A stretch of 64,000 nucleotides of DNA from Niveispirillum lacus. Its GTDB lineage: Bacteria; Pseudomonadota; Alphaproteobacteria; Azospirillales; Azospirillaceae. The stretch lies in the NCBI RefSeq assembly GCF_002251795.1, contig NZ_NOXU01000032.1, positions 248,001-312,000 of the forward strand, written 5' to 3'. The position numbers were made by a program, and so were the translations under genes. Positions 7,417 through 17,154 of this stretch are shown here, piece after piece. Each line of letters begins with the position of its first letter. The stretch's first letter is position 1. The notes beneath the pieces were generated by a model, which ran no database searches, was not told where the DNA came from, and worked only from the letters and a program-made list of their open reading frames with translations.

Positions 7417-10392
7417 TTAGTAAGTCGCACGCAGGACAAAGGTGTAACGCCGGTCGGCATCCACCCAGTTATGCATGGTCAGCCTGCCTGGGAACCCGAC
7501 CAAAACCTTGGTGCGGGAGTTGGACAGGTTGGCGGCTTCAACGCCTGCCTTCAGATGTTCATTGATGGTGAAGAAGGCTGATGCATCCAACTGACCATAA
7601 TCATCCGCCCAAGCCGGGATGTTGATATTGGCAGCCGTAGTGGTCAGCAGGTAACGCTGACGCCAGTTCCACGCCAGACGCAGGGAAACAGGTCCCTTTT
7701 CGTACAAGGCCTGAACATTGTAGGACCATTTCGACATGCCTTCCAATGGCAGGTTGGTTGATCCTTGGACGTTGGCCTGCTGGTTGGCATCAAACGGGTT
7801 AACAGCGGCGTTGCGGGTACCCTTGGACTGGATATGGGTAACGTTGGCCTGCAGGCCCAGACCGTTGAACGGCTCTGGCAGGAAATCATAGAACTGCGAA
7901 TAGGCCAGTTCAAAACCCTTGATGCTGCCCTTGCCGGCATTATAGGGCCGGGTGGCAAACACATCACGGGTCACGCCATTATTGGTGAATTTCACCGTCT
8001 GGAGCGTATTGGTGATGAAGTCGTAGATATCCTTATAGAACACCACGCCCGTCAGGCTGCCGGTCGGCGCAAAGTACCATTCCAGCGACGTGTCGAACTG
8101 GTTGGAACGCAGCGGTTTCAGGTCCGGATTACCGGCATTACCTTTGAACTGGTAGACGCAGTTGGTGACATTGCCAGGACCGGAGCCGCTCTGGCAGACG
8201 CCATTGACCAGGTGCCCACCCTCAGCAGAAATATTGGCCGTCGGCTGCAACTGCTGAAGGTCCGGCCGCACAATCGAACTGCCAGCGGCGAAACGCCATT
8301 GTAGTTCATCGGTCAGCTTCACGCGGACATTCAGGCTGGGCAGCACATAGTCATAGCTGCGGCCCCCTTCGATGGGTGAACGTGCCCCGTTCAGGAATGC
8401 CAGATCCTGCGCAAGAGCCCCTGGGCCGAGGTTGAGGGACCCCGCCGACTGCACGACAGAGAAGCCCTGACCCTTTGTCTCAGTATGGACGTAACGCAGG
8501 CCGATATTGCCATCCAGATCCTTGTCCTCACCGAACAACTTGATCTGATTGGAGAAGCGGAGCAGGCCGTAGGCAGCCCAGGTTTCTTCCTGCTGACGGT
8601 TCACACCGCCGCCGCCACCGGTCTGGGCCTCGAAGTCACCGTTGAACGGGCGCCAACCGCCACCCCAATCCGGTTCCTTCTGGATCGACCGGACAGCGGC
8701 GGCACCGGCAACATAATTCTTGGCCAGCGTGCCGTCCGGCACTAGGAACACGCCCGGCAGCTTGATGTCGCCGCGCATGAAATCATCATCGCCATAGGTG
8801 GTGAAAGGCACCGCCGTGGATGTGCTCAGTGTGGCCAGACCGGCCCCCGTCCAGGGTTGGCTGATCCAACCCCAGTTGTAGTTGCTGTCACGGGTGATGG
8901 CCTCACGCTTATTATGGCGCACGCCGAACCGGGCCGACGCCAGCCAATCATCGTCGAACGTGTATTCGGTATCGAACCGTTCGGCCCACTGGTCAGCTTG
9001 GTTGCGCTGATGGTTATCCATCGCGGCGCTGTAGAAATAATTGGCAGGGTTAGACAGGTAGCTGCTGGCAATATCCAGCGTCACCTTGGGCAACCCGCCC
9101 GTCAGATCCAGTGTTGAAGCGGGAACTGCCGACCCACCAGGCAACACGTTAAAGATGGTGAAGTCGATCGACTTGGTCTTTGACTTCACATATTGCACGT
9201 CACCGGTGAACGACCAGCGGTCATTCGGGTTGAACTTAATGTTCAGCGATGCATCTTCGGTAGTGGAGTACCGCCGATTCCAGCGGGCGTCCAGCAGGTC
9301 GATATCCTGCGTGGTGCCGGTGCCGTCAGCAGCATTGGCAATCGTACCCTTGATGAAATAGCCGCGATCATCATAGGTGAAACTGGTGCCACGCGCCGGG
9401 CCGTTAGCCGATCCGGTATTCAGGCCCACCACATGTTCAAGCGCCGCCTGCTCGGCGGCGGAACGCAGATATTGGGCCGTAATGTCCCAGCGCGCGTCGG
9501 GCCGCCATTGCACCACGCCGGCCACACCGAACCGCTCACGCTCGAAATCCAGGGTACGATAGCCCCAGCCGTCGGGCACAAAGACGGTCCGGCCGGGCGC
9601 CACGCCAGCAATATAGTTGGCGGGCTTGTTGGTGGCATTGGGGTCGGCACCGACACGCTCACGATAGGCATTGACAGAGAAGGTGTCGGCCCGGGTCGCC
9701 AGCTCTGAATAGGCGACATCGACCAGAACGCCGAACTCACCGAGCTTGTTATGGTCCCACCGATCGGAGTAAAGGACCGAACCGGACGGTTTTCCTTGCT
9801 TGCGCAGGTCAGCATAGGAATAGTCGACAGACCCGGCGATAATCCGCCCTTTGGCGTCGAATGGTGTACGGGTACGCAGGTTGACCAGACCGCCAAGGCC
9901 CCCTTCGATCATGTCGGCCGAGGGATTCTTATACACGTCCACGCCGGCCATAAGTTCGGGCGGCACATCCTCAAAGCCCAACGCCCGGCCATTGCTGGCA
10001 CCGAAACTGTCGCGGCCGTTGAACTCACCCCGCACCAGCGACAGGCCACGGATCTGCACGCCGCTGCCTTCGATCGACAAACGGTCAGCGTCACGGCCAT
10101 TGGCGGTACGGCCAATGGTGATGCCGGGGATACGCTGCAGCACTTCGGTTACCGACCGGTCCGGCAACGCACCGATATCCACAGCAGTCACGCTGTCGAC
10201 CAGTTGTTCGGCATTCTGCTTGATGGCCTGGGCGGACTGAACCTGGGCGCGGATACCGGTGACGATAATCTCTTCGAGCTGTGTGCCACCATCCGCCGTC
10301 TGCGCCAGCGTCGCCTGCATTGGCAACAGCGCTGTCAACGCGACCAGCGACGCACCACGACAGATGCTTCTTCCAACCTTGCTACCGCTCAT
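7417..10392 (-). CDS. TonB-dependent outer-membrane receptor
   Basis: A 991-residue TonB-dependent receptor. The start at 10392 follows a GGGGGGA ribosome site and gives a normal signal peptide (to about residue 31, ATLAQ); a longer frame starting at 10467 lacks both. After the signal comes a TonB-box-like EEIIVTG, then the plug domain (LVDSVTAVDIGALPDRSVTEVLQRIPGI) and a large beta-barrel ending in RRYTFVLRATY. There is no N-terminal FecR-type signalling domain. It presumably moves large oligosaccharides, here likely xyloglucan fragments, across the outer membrane using TonB-ExbBD energy. It lies 95 bp downstream of GH3 and is followed by a strong terminator. Confidence 0.92.
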   Translation of the reverse strand: MSGSKVGRSICRGASLVALTALLPMQATLAQTADGGTQLEEIIVTGIRAQVQSAQAIKQNAEQLVDSVTAVDIGALPDRSVTEVLQRIPGITIGRTANGRDADRLSIEGSGVQIRGLSLVRGEFNGRDSFGASNGRALGFEDVPPELMAGVDVYKNPSADMIEGGLGGLVNLRTRTPFDAKGRIIAGSVDYSYADLRKQGKPSGSVLYSDRWDHNKLGEFGVLVDVAYSELATRADTFSVNAYRERVGADPNATNKPANYIAGVAPGRTVFVPDGWGYRTLDFERERFGVAGVVQWRPDARWDITAQYLRSAAEQAALEHVVGLNTGSANGPARGTSFTYDDRGYFIKGTIANAADGTGTTQDIDLLDARWNRRYSTTEDASLNIKFNPNDRWSFTGDVQYVKSKTKSIDFTIFNVLPGGSAVPASTLDLTGGLPKVTLDIASSYLSNPANYFYSAAMDNHQRNQADQWAERFDTEYTFDDDWLASARFGVRHNKREAITRDSNYNWGWISQPWTGAGLATLSTSTAVPFTTYGDDDFMRGDIKLPGVFLVPDGTLAKNYVAGAAAVRSIQKEPDWGGGWRPFNGDFEAQTGGGGGVNRQQEETWAAYGLLRFSNQIKLFGEDKDLDGNIGLRYVHTETKGQGFSVVQSAGSLNLGPGALAQDLAFLNGARSPIEGGRSYDYVLPSLNVRVKLTDELQWRFAAGSSIVRPDLQQLQPTANISAEGGHLVNGVCQSGSGPGNVTNCVYQFKGNAGNPDLKPLRSNQFDTSLEWYFAPTGSLTGVVFYKDIYDFITNTLQTVKFTNNGVTRDVFATRPYNAGKGSIKGFELAYSQFYDFLPEPFNGLGLQANVTHIQSKGTRNAAVNPFDANQQANVQGSTNLPLEGMSKWSYNVQALYEKGPVSLRLAWNWRQRYLLTTTAANINIPAWADDYGQLDASAFFTINEHLKAGVEAANLSNSRTKVLVGFPGRLTMHNWVDADRRYTFVLRATY

Positions 10393-10487
10393 CTCAATTC
10401 CCCCCGTCGTTGCTTTCTTGACTAGGCTGGACCATGGTGACCGCCATGGTGCTTGGGTGGTGACCATCCCCGATCCGGGTTGCGGCC

Positions 10488-13061
10488 TCAGGGCTGCTGT
10501 ACAGCGGCGGGACAGATGGCGTCGGACACGTCCGACACGATCCTGACCGTCGCCACGGAAAGGCCCGCGGGCGCGCCCGTGGCCAAACTGAACGGCGTTT
10601 CGACTGATGTCAGCGATGCTCCGGCCTGCTTAAAACAGGACAAACGCAGCTTGACCGATTGCCATTGTCCGATGGGGGCCGTACGCAGGGTGGGTGTGAG
10701 GTCCAGGGCCGCGCCCTGGCCGATGGCGACCCGCACGATACCGGCAGGAGCCTGATCGACCCGGTAATCGATCAACAGGGCATTACCCAACGACAAGCGG
10801 TCCAGATTCAGGGCCGGACCACCAGTCACGATCAGGGCCGCATCGCCCTTGCCCGTCCAGGACAGGGCGCGCCCGGCCCCCTGCAGCCCGCCGGCATCGA
10901 CTGGCCGCAGCGACAGCGCCTCGCCTGCTGTCACTATACTGCCGTCATTGCCGACGGGCACCTGCACCGCCCCGTGGCGCAGGGCAAAGGTCCAAGGCGC
11001 TGGGTTACGACCGCGCACGAACCAGGTATCGGTATTGGCCGCCGCCGGCGACACGCCCGATTGTTCGGACAAAGGACGCGCCAGCGCCGCCACGGGCTTG
11101 GACGTGCCTGCGTAATCCAGGCCATACCCCAGCGGGAACAGCGGCGCGTAACCTGGCTGATCCTTGTTCAGCACGGCCTGTGCGGCATTGTTCGGCCAGG
11201 AAAAGGACAACCGCCCCTGGAAATCCCGGCGGGGTTTGCCGTCTTTGTCACCGATCAGCACATCGGCCACGGCCCCACCTTCGCTGCCGGGCAGCCAGGC
11301 TGCCACAAATGCGTCGGATGCGTTGATTTCGGGATTGACCCAGAGCGGCCGACCCGACAGGAACACCGCCACCACCGGAATGCCCCGCGCCCGCAGCTTT
11401 TTCAGCAGAGCCAGGTCGGACTTGTCGCCCGGTTGATATTCCAGGGTTGGGATGTCGCCCTGCCCTTCCGCGTAGGGTGTTTCACCGAACACGACGATGG
11501 CGGCATCGACCTTATCCTGGGCACTACCGTCGACGGACAGCACCGCCGCGCCGCCCTGCGCGGCCAGCGTCTCCTGCACCCCCGCAAAGATCGACTGACC
11601 GTTGGGAAAATCGCTGTTCTTGTTGCCCGTCCCTTGCCAGGACAGCGACCAGCCGCCGGACTGCCGACCAATGTCATCGGCACCGCTGCCGGCAACCATG
11701 ACCCTCGCATTGCCTTTCAAAGGCAGGACATTGCCCTGGTTCTTTAACAATACCAATGATTTGGCTGCTGCTTCCCGTGCCAGGGCCCGGTGGTCGGCAT
11801 TGCCCAACAACTCTGCGCGTCCTTCCAGCGGCCGCGCCGCCTCGAACAGGCCCAGACGGAATTTCACGCGCAAGATGCGGCGTACCGCATCATCCAGGCG
11901 GGCCGTCGGGATGGTCCCCGCCTTCACCTGCGCGACCATGGTCTTGAACAACGCCTTCCAATCGTAGGGCGTCATCAACATGTCAATCCCGGCCAGGACG
12001 GCGGCAACGCAATCATCCTCCTTACACCCAGGCACCTGGGCATGGCCATTCCAGTCGCTGATGACGAACCCGTCGAAACCCCAGCGATCCTTCAGTACAC
12101 CCTGTAACAACGTGCCATTGCCGTGCATCTTCACCCCCTGCCAGGAGGAAAAGCTGACCATGACGGTCATGGCCCCGGCCTGAATTGCGGGGGGATAGCC
12201 GGCCGCATGAATGCGGACCAGTTCATCCTCACTCACCACCGTATCGCCCTGGTCAATGCCGCCGGTCGTACCGCCATCACCGAGAAAATGTTTGGCCGAG
12301 GCTGCAACCCGCCCCTTCTGGACAGCGCTGTCATTATTACCAAGGGAATAAACGCCCTGCAGCCCTTCTACCATGGCCCCGGCATAGCGGCGCACAAGGT
12401 CGGGATCTTCCGAATAGCCTTCATAAGTGCGGCCCCAGCGGTCATCCCGTGGCACAGCCAATGTCGGCGCGAAAGCCCAGTCCATGCCCGCCGCCGCGGT
12501 TTCAACCGCTGTTGCGGCACCGATCCGACGGATCAGGTCGGGATCATTGGCTGCGCCCAAACCGATATTATGCGGAAACAACGTCGCACCAACGACATTA
12601 CTGTTCCCATGCACGGCATCGATGCCGAAAATCAGGGGGATCGGTTCATGCCCCGGCCGCTGTTCCAGGGCCACGGCACGCAAGGCACGGGCCGTTTCCA
12701 CCCACGGCCCCACAGCCGACCGGTCGGGTGCGCCGAACGGCGCACTGTCGCCGCCGGCCAACACTGATCCCAAGGGGTACTCACGCAGATCCGACGGCTT
12801 TATCGACGGCAGGTCGGCCTGGATCATTTGGCCAACCTTCTGCTCCACGCTCATACGGGATAACAGGACAGTGATCCGGTCCTCAGTTGCAGCATCGGCC
12901 AGTTTCGGCGCAGCAAAAGCGGGCCAACGGGCGGGATTGGCAATCCCGGTCTTACCATCGGAACCGGGGGGCACCACACCAGCGCCCGCACCAGCCGACA
13001 GGAGCAAACCCACGGTTAAGCCACCGGCAATCCCGCACAAAAGGATGTTGCGCAACTTCAT
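10488..13061 (-). CDS. GH3 beta-glucosidase (ExoP-like)
   Basis: An 857-residue exported GH3 enzyme with a signal peptide over about residues 1-28 (ILLCGIAGGLTVGLLLSAGAG). The first GH3 domain contains KHFLGDGGTTGG and FVISDWNGH with nucleophile Asp336; the second domain follows (LVLLKNQGNVLPL, GEGQGDIPTLEY-like region), and the last ~170 residues form a beta-rich C-terminal domain as in ExoP-type beta-glucan exohydrolases. It would remove glucose from beta-glucan or de-branched xyloglucan backbones in the periplasm. The ATG at 13061 is preceded by AGGGAAGG. It is the first gene of the minus-strand series and reads away from the GH29 gene over a promoter region with a 14-bp palindrome. Confidence 0.9.
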   Translation of the reverse strand: MKLRNILLCGIAGGLTVGLLLSAGAGAGVVPPGSDGKTGIANPARWPAFAAPKLADAATEDRITVLLSRMSVEQKVGQMIQADLPSIKPSDLREYPLGSVLAGGDSAPFGAPDRSAVGPWVETARALRAVALEQRPGHEPIPLIFGIDAVHGNSNVVGATLFPHNIGLGAANDPDLIRRIGAATAVETAAAGMDWAFAPTLAVPRDDRWGRTYEGYSEDPDLVRRYAGAMVEGLQGVYSLGNNDSAVQKGRVAASAKHFLGDGGTTGGIDQGDTVVSEDELVRIHAAGYPPAIQAGAMTVMVSFSSWQGVKMHGNGTLLQGVLKDRWGFDGFVISDWNGHAQVPGCKEDDCVAAVLAGIDMLMTPYDWKALFKTMVAQVKAGTIPTARLDDAVRRILRVKFRLGLFEAARPLEGRAELLGNADHRALAREAAAKSLVLLKNQGNVLPLKGNARVMVAGSGADDIGRQSGGWSLSWQGTGNKNSDFPNGQSIFAGVQETLAAQGGAAVLSVDGSAQDKVDAAIVVFGETPYAEGQGDIPTLEYQPGDKSDLALLKKLRARGIPVVAVFLSGRPLWVNPEINASDAFVAAWLPGSEGGAVADVLIGDKDGKPRRDFQGRLSFSWPNNAAQAVLNKDQPGYAPLFPLGYGLDYAGTSKPVAALARPLSEQSGVSPAAANTDTWFVRGRNPAPWTFALRHGAVQVPVGNDGSIVTAGEALSLRPVDAGGLQGAGRALSWTGKGDAALIVTGGPALNLDRLSLGNALLIDYRVDQAPAGIVRVAIGQGAALDLTPTLRTAPIGQWQSVKLRLSCFKQAGASLTSVETPFSLATGAPAGLSVATVRIVSDVSDAICPAAVQQP

Positions 13062-13173
13062 CGGACGCCTTCCCTATGGGCGGCAGGACGGCCTTTTCAT
13101 CGCCGTTCTCTGTGCCCGCATTTCCCCCAAAAACCACCCGCGTTCCATTCGGATGTTTGTCTTATTTATCGAA

Positions 13174-13187
13174 TGATAGCGCTATCA
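13174..13187. promoter_or_regulatory. LacI-type operator, perfect 14-bp palindrome
   Basis: TGATAGCGCTATCA is a perfect palindrome with the central CG typical of LacI/GalR-family operators. It lies 113 bp upstream of the GH3 start and 100 bp upstream of the GH29 start. Near-identical sites occur at 28915-28930 and 28964-28977. Confidence 0.7.
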
Positions 13188-13214
13188 ACGACGGTATGCA
13201 AGGGTGTATAGATT

Positions 13215-13229
13215 ATTTATCCGATAAAT
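13215..13229. promoter_or_regulatory. second palindrome in divergent promoter
   Basis: ATTTATCCGATAAAT is a perfect 7+1+7 palindrome 27 bp from the AGCGCT-core operator; a half copy (ATTTATC) lies at 13164-13170. It may be a separate regulator site or part of AT-rich promoter elements for GH29. Confidence 0.4.
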
Positions 13230-13286
13230 ACGTCCGTTATATCGCCAAGCGCCGAAGCAAAAACAACCGCAAGGGGGGAAAGGGAA

Positions 13287-14906
13287 ATGTTGCTGACCAG
13301 ACGCCATCTTCTGGGTGCGGTGTCGGCTGCGGGGCTGGCAGCCCTGCCGGCCGGGGCCAGTGCAAACGGCCCGTTTCAGCCGACATGGGATAGTCTTGCC
13401 AACGGCTATCGCACACCGGATTGGTTCCGCGATGCCAAGCTGGGTCTATGGGCGCATTGGGGACCGCAATGCGTGCCCGAGGTCGGGGACTGGTATGGCC
13501 GCTTCATGTATATGCAAGGCCATCGCATGTATGATCATCACCTGAAGACCTATGGCCACCCGGCTGACACCGGCTTCATGGAAATCATCGGTCGCTGGAA
13601 AGCGGAGAATTGGAATCCGGCGGACCTGATGGGCCGCTATCAGCGGGCTGGCGCCCGCTATGTCGTGGCGATGGCCCAACATCATGACAATTTCGACTGT
13701 TTCGACAGTCGCTGGCATGGTTGGAATTCAACGCGGGTGGGGCCAAAACGCGACATTGTCGGGATCTGGGCAAGACTGGCACGGCGGGCCGGCCTGCGTT
13801 TTGGCATCTCCAATCATGGTGCCCATTCCTGGCATTGGTTCCAAACGGCCTATGGCTATGATCCGGAAGGACCGAAAGCCGGCATCCGCTATGACGCCCA
13901 CCGCCTGACACGCGCTGACGGCAAGGGCACATGGTGGGACGGGCTGGACCCGCAGGACCTTTATGGTGGCCCGATGCGAGTGGCCCCCGACGGCATCGCC
14001 ACGGTAAAGGCGATGAAGGAATGGCACGACACTCATACCGGCCAGTGGCTTGAAACACCGCCACCGGGCCATCCCGCCTTCGTCAAATCCTGGTATCTGC
14101 GTGCCCTGGACGTCATTGAAAAATACCGGCCCGATCTGGTTTATTTCGATAATTACGGCCTGCCCTTCGGACAGGTCGGGCTGGATTTGGTGGCTCGATA
14201 CTACAACCTGTCGCACCAATGGCATGGCGGTCGAATGGACGTGGTGGCCAATGGCAAACGGCTGGCCACCGACACACAGCGCCGCGCCATTGTGGAGGAT
14301 CATGAACGCAGCTTTGTCGAGGATATCCGACCGGACCCCTGGCAAACCTGCACCTGCATCGGTCAGTGGCATTACGACCGGCCGCTTTACGAACGTGGCG
14401 GCTACAAATCCCTGCGGCAGGTGGTGCAAAGCCTGTCCGACATCGTTTCAAAGAACGGCAATCTGTTGCTGTCTGTGCCCCTGCGGGGCGATGGCAGCCT
14501 CGATGATTTGGAGATACGCTTTCTCGACGGTCTGGCCGCCTGGACAACCACCAATGGAGAGGCGATTTTTGCCACCCGGCCCTGGCGGCGCTTTGGTGAA
14601 GGCCCAACCCGGTTCGCGCAGGATGAGGCAAAGCAGGCGCCCTTCACCCCGGCTGATCTGCGCTTCACGGTACGCGGGCAGCATCTTTACGTTCTGGTCA
14701 TGGACTGGCCCGCCGACGGGCGCCTGTTGGTGACATCCCTGGCCGGCGACGGCAATGGTGTGGTTGACCGGGTCGACCTGCTGGGCCGTGACGGCACACC
14801 CCTGGCCTTTCGTCAGACCGAAACCGGGCTGGAACTTAGCCTGCCCGACCGGCCCAACGACACGCCCATGCTGGCCCTGCGCCTCTCGGGGCGCGGTCTC
14901 GTCTGA
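13287..14906 (+). CDS. GH29 alpha-L-fucosidase
   Basis: A 539-residue GH29 enzyme, exported by a Tat-like signal (TRRHLLGAVSAAGL, cleavage near residue 28). The fold signature KLGLWAHWGPQCVPE and HHDNFDCFDS are typical, and DLVYFDNYG supplies nucleophile Asp288. GH29 enzymes are retaining alpha-fucosidases; in this locus the likely substrate is the terminal fucose of fucogalactosyl side chains of xyloglucan, an alternative to the GH95 enzyme used in other xyloglucan loci. The ATG follows a strong purine-rich ribosome site (AAGGGGGGAAAGGGAA). It is transcribed divergently from GH3 and is followed after 33 bp by GH97. Confidence 0.92.
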   Translation: MLLTRRHLLGAVSAAGLAALPAGASANGPFQPTWDSLANGYRTPDWFRDAKLGLWAHWGPQCVPEVGDWYGRFMYMQGHRMYDHHLKTYGHPADTGFMEIIGRWKAENWNPADLMGRYQRAGARYVVAMAQHHDNFDCFDSRWHGWNSTRVGPKRDIVGIWARLARRAGLRFGISNHGAHSWHWFQTAYGYDPEGPKAGIRYDAHRLTRADGKGTWWDGLDPQDLYGGPMRVAPDGIATVKAMKEWHDTHTGQWLETPPPGHPAFVKSWYLRALDVIEKYRPDLVYFDNYGLPFGQVGLDLVARYYNLSHQWHGGRMDVVANGKRLATDTQRRAIVEDHERSFVEDIRPDPWQTCTCIGQWHYDRPLYERGGYKSLRQVVQSLSDIVSKNGNLLLSVPLRGDGSLDDLEIRFLDGLAAWTTTNGEAIFATRPWRRFGEGPTRFAQDEAKQAPFTPADLRFTVRGQHLYVLVMDWPADGRLLVTSLAGDGNGVVDRVDLLGRDGTPLAFRQTETGLELSLPDRPNDTPMLALRLSGRGLV

Positions 14907-14939
14907 TCGCGCGCAAAAACTACAAAGCCGGAGGAAACC

Positions 14940-16919
14940 ATGCCCCTACCCCGTTTCCTGGTTCTCGCCCTGATACTGACCCTGACCACACCTGCTTTCG
15001 CGGCCCCCATCGACCTTGCCTCCCCCAATGGCAAGGTCCGTGTCCGCCTTGACCAGGACAATGCGGCGCGGTTGACCTATGCCGTCACCTATGATGGCAC
15101 AGCCATCCTATCGCCTTCCATCCTGGGCCTGGATCTGGACGGACAGCGCAAGCCCCTGGTCGGCGGCCTCACCATCACCGACACCAGCACGCGCAGCCAC
15201 GATGGCCAGTATCGTCTCACTGTGGGCAAGGTCGCCTCGGCCCGTGACCATTTCAACGAGCTGACCGTGTCTCTGGCGGAAACCAATGCACCGGGGCGCC
15301 GGTTGGATATCATCCTGCGCGCCTATGATGACGGGGTGGCTTTGCGTTACCGGGTGCCGGCCCAATCGGGAATGACCGATTTTGTCCTTCGCCAGGAACG
15401 CACCCGCTTCAGCTTCGCCGGCGATTTTTCTTGCTGGGGCCTCAATCTAGGCCATTTCCGCACCGCGCATGAGGGCGAGTTTGACCCCGTCATGGCGAGC
15501 CGCATCCGGCCCACCCATCTGTACGAAGCGCCGCTGGTCTGCCAAACGGCACCCGGTGGCCCGGCCTTTGCCATCGCGGAGGCGGATTTACGCGATTATG
15601 CCGGCCTGTACTTGACCCGCCCCGGTGATGGTAGCCTCGGGGTGGAAAGCGTGCTGTCCCCGCGTCCCGATGAACCCAAGATCGCCGTCCGGCGCCCCCT
15701 GCCCGCCGCTGGTGCCTTCAGTCCCTGGCGCGTGCTGATGCTGGCCCGACATCCCGGTGCGTTGAATGAAAGCAATCTGATCACCACCCTCAATCCTGAT
15801 CCCGGCTTTAGGGACACAAGCTGGATCAAACCGGGCAAGGCGACCTGGGACTGGTGGAATGGGTGGCGGGCGCCCGACGCGCAGAATAAGGCGCAGGCCA
15901 ATGACGCCACCGTCACCGCTTTTATCGACCAAGCCGCTGCCCTAGGGCTGGAATACATGCTCATTGATGACGGCTGGTACCTGAATTCCGGGGGCGAAGG
16001 TACGGTGAAGGACGGGGCCAACCTCATGCAGGTCACGCCTGGCCTGGATCTGCCCGCGATGATTGCTTATGCCCACAAAAAGGGGGTCGGCCTCTGGTTG
16101 TGGATGCATTGGGAAGTGCTGGAGCCTCGGATGGACGAGGTCCTGGCCCACTATGCCAGCCTGGGGATCAAGGGCATCAAGGTCGACTTCATGGACCGGG
16201 ATGACCAATGGATGGTGGACTTCTACCACCGTCTGCTCTCCACAGCGGCCAAGCATAAACTGATGGTCAACCTGCACGGCGCTTATCACCCGACGGGCCT
16301 GATCCGCAGTTACCCCCACTATTTGACCCAGGAAGGTGTGTTGGGGGCGGAGTACAATAAATGGTCCAGCCGAATCACGCCCAGCCACAATGTGATGCTG
16401 GCCTATACCCGTCTGCTGCTGGGGCCGATGGACTACACGCCCGGCGGTTTCCGCCATGCCACACCGGACACGTTCCAGTCCCGCTACACGCTTCCGGAGG
16501 TGCAGACCAGCCGCGCTCACGGTCTGGCACTTTATGTCGTTTATGATAGTCCGTTTGCCTGCGTCTCTGATAGTCCCGACGCCTATGCCGGGCAAGACGG
16601 GTTGGACTTCATCCGCGACGTCCCCACCAGTTGGGACGAGGTGCGGTTTGTCGCAGGCGAAGTCGGAACCTCTATCGCACTGGCACGGCGCAAGGGGGAT
16701 GTCTGGTATGTTGGCATCCTGAACAATGAACAGGCCCGCCGCCTAGACCTGCCCCTGTCGTTCCTTGGCGCGGGCCGTTTCACCGCCGACATCATCGGCG
16801 ATGGCCCCACCCCCTCCACGTTGACCCGCAACACCCGCTCCGCCAGCAGCAGCGACCGCCTTCTCGTGCCACTGGCCGCTGCCGGCGGCGGGGTCCTGAT
16901 CCTGCGACCGATCAGATGA
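14940..16919 (+). CDS. GH97 retaining alpha-galactosidase-like enzyme
   Basis: A 659-residue secreted GH97 protein with a signal peptide (residues 1-21, TTPAFA). An N-terminal beta-supersandwich (IDLASPNGKVRVRLDQD) leads into the barrel (WDWWNGWRAPDAQ). The motif GIKVDFMDRDD places an Asp at residue 416, matching the nucleophile of the retaining GH97 branch (alpha-galactosidase, e.g. BtGal97b) rather than the inverting SusB alpha-glucosidase branch, which uses glutamates as base. Alpha-galactose removal from plant oligosaccharides is therefore favoured; beta-L-arabinopyranosidase activity also exists in this branch. GAGGAAACC precedes the ATG. It forms a two-gene unit with GH29. Confidence 0.88.
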   Translation: MPLPRFLVLALILTLTTPAFAAPIDLASPNGKVRVRLDQDNAARLTYAVTYDGTAILSPSILGLDLDGQRKPLVGGLTITDTSTRSHDGQYRLTVGKVASARDHFNELTVSLAETNAPGRRLDIILRAYDDGVALRYRVPAQSGMTDFVLRQERTRFSFAGDFSCWGLNLGHFRTAHEGEFDPVMASRIRPTHLYEAPLVCQTAPGGPAFAIAEADLRDYAGLYLTRPGDGSLGVESVLSPRPDEPKIAVRRPLPAAGAFSPWRVLMLARHPGALNESNLITTLNPDPGFRDTSWIKPGKATWDWWNGWRAPDAQNKAQANDATVTAFIDQAAALGLEYMLIDDGWYLNSGGEGTVKDGANLMQVTPGLDLPAMIAYAHKKGVGLWLWMHWEVLEPRMDEVLAHYASLGIKGIKVDFMDRDDQWMVDFYHRLLSTAAKHKLMVNLHGAYHPTGLIRSYPHYLTQEGVLGAEYNKWSSRITPSHNVMLAYTRLLLGPMDYTPGGFRHATPDTFQSRYTLPEVQTSRAHGLALYVVYDSPFACVSDSPDAYAGQDGLDFIRDVPTSWDEVRFVAGEVGTSIALARRKGDVWYVGILNNEQARRLDLPLSFLGAGRFTADIIGDGPTPSTLTRNTRSASSSDRLLVPLAAAGGGVLILRPIR

Positions 16920-17154
16920 TGGCAGCGCGGCAAGCTGGCGGCCATTCACCGGTTCAAAGTATAATCCGGTCACGGTACGTGGCGCATCTCAGAATGGCGT
17001 CGGGCGGCGCTGGCGACTGGCCCCCAGCAGTCGGCACCCTTCACGAGGTCAGGACGTAACGCCGTACGCGTCCCTGCCTTGCAGGAACCGCCCTTAACGC
17101 TTCACGTTCACTGGGGCCATAGTTTCGGTATCGCCCGTCACGTGCTCCGGTGCC

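Noticed and set aside
14940-16919. SusB-type alpha-glucosidase assignment for the GH97 protein
   Set aside because: An Asp in GIKVDFMDRDD at residue 416 matches the retaining branch nucleophile, so the inverting alpha-glucosidase branch is less likely.
16948-16970. tRNA T-arm-like GGTTCAAA motif
   Set aside because: The flanking ACCGG / CCGGT could pair, but the loop would be 13 nt instead of 7, and there is no acceptor stem, D-arm or anticodon arm around it.
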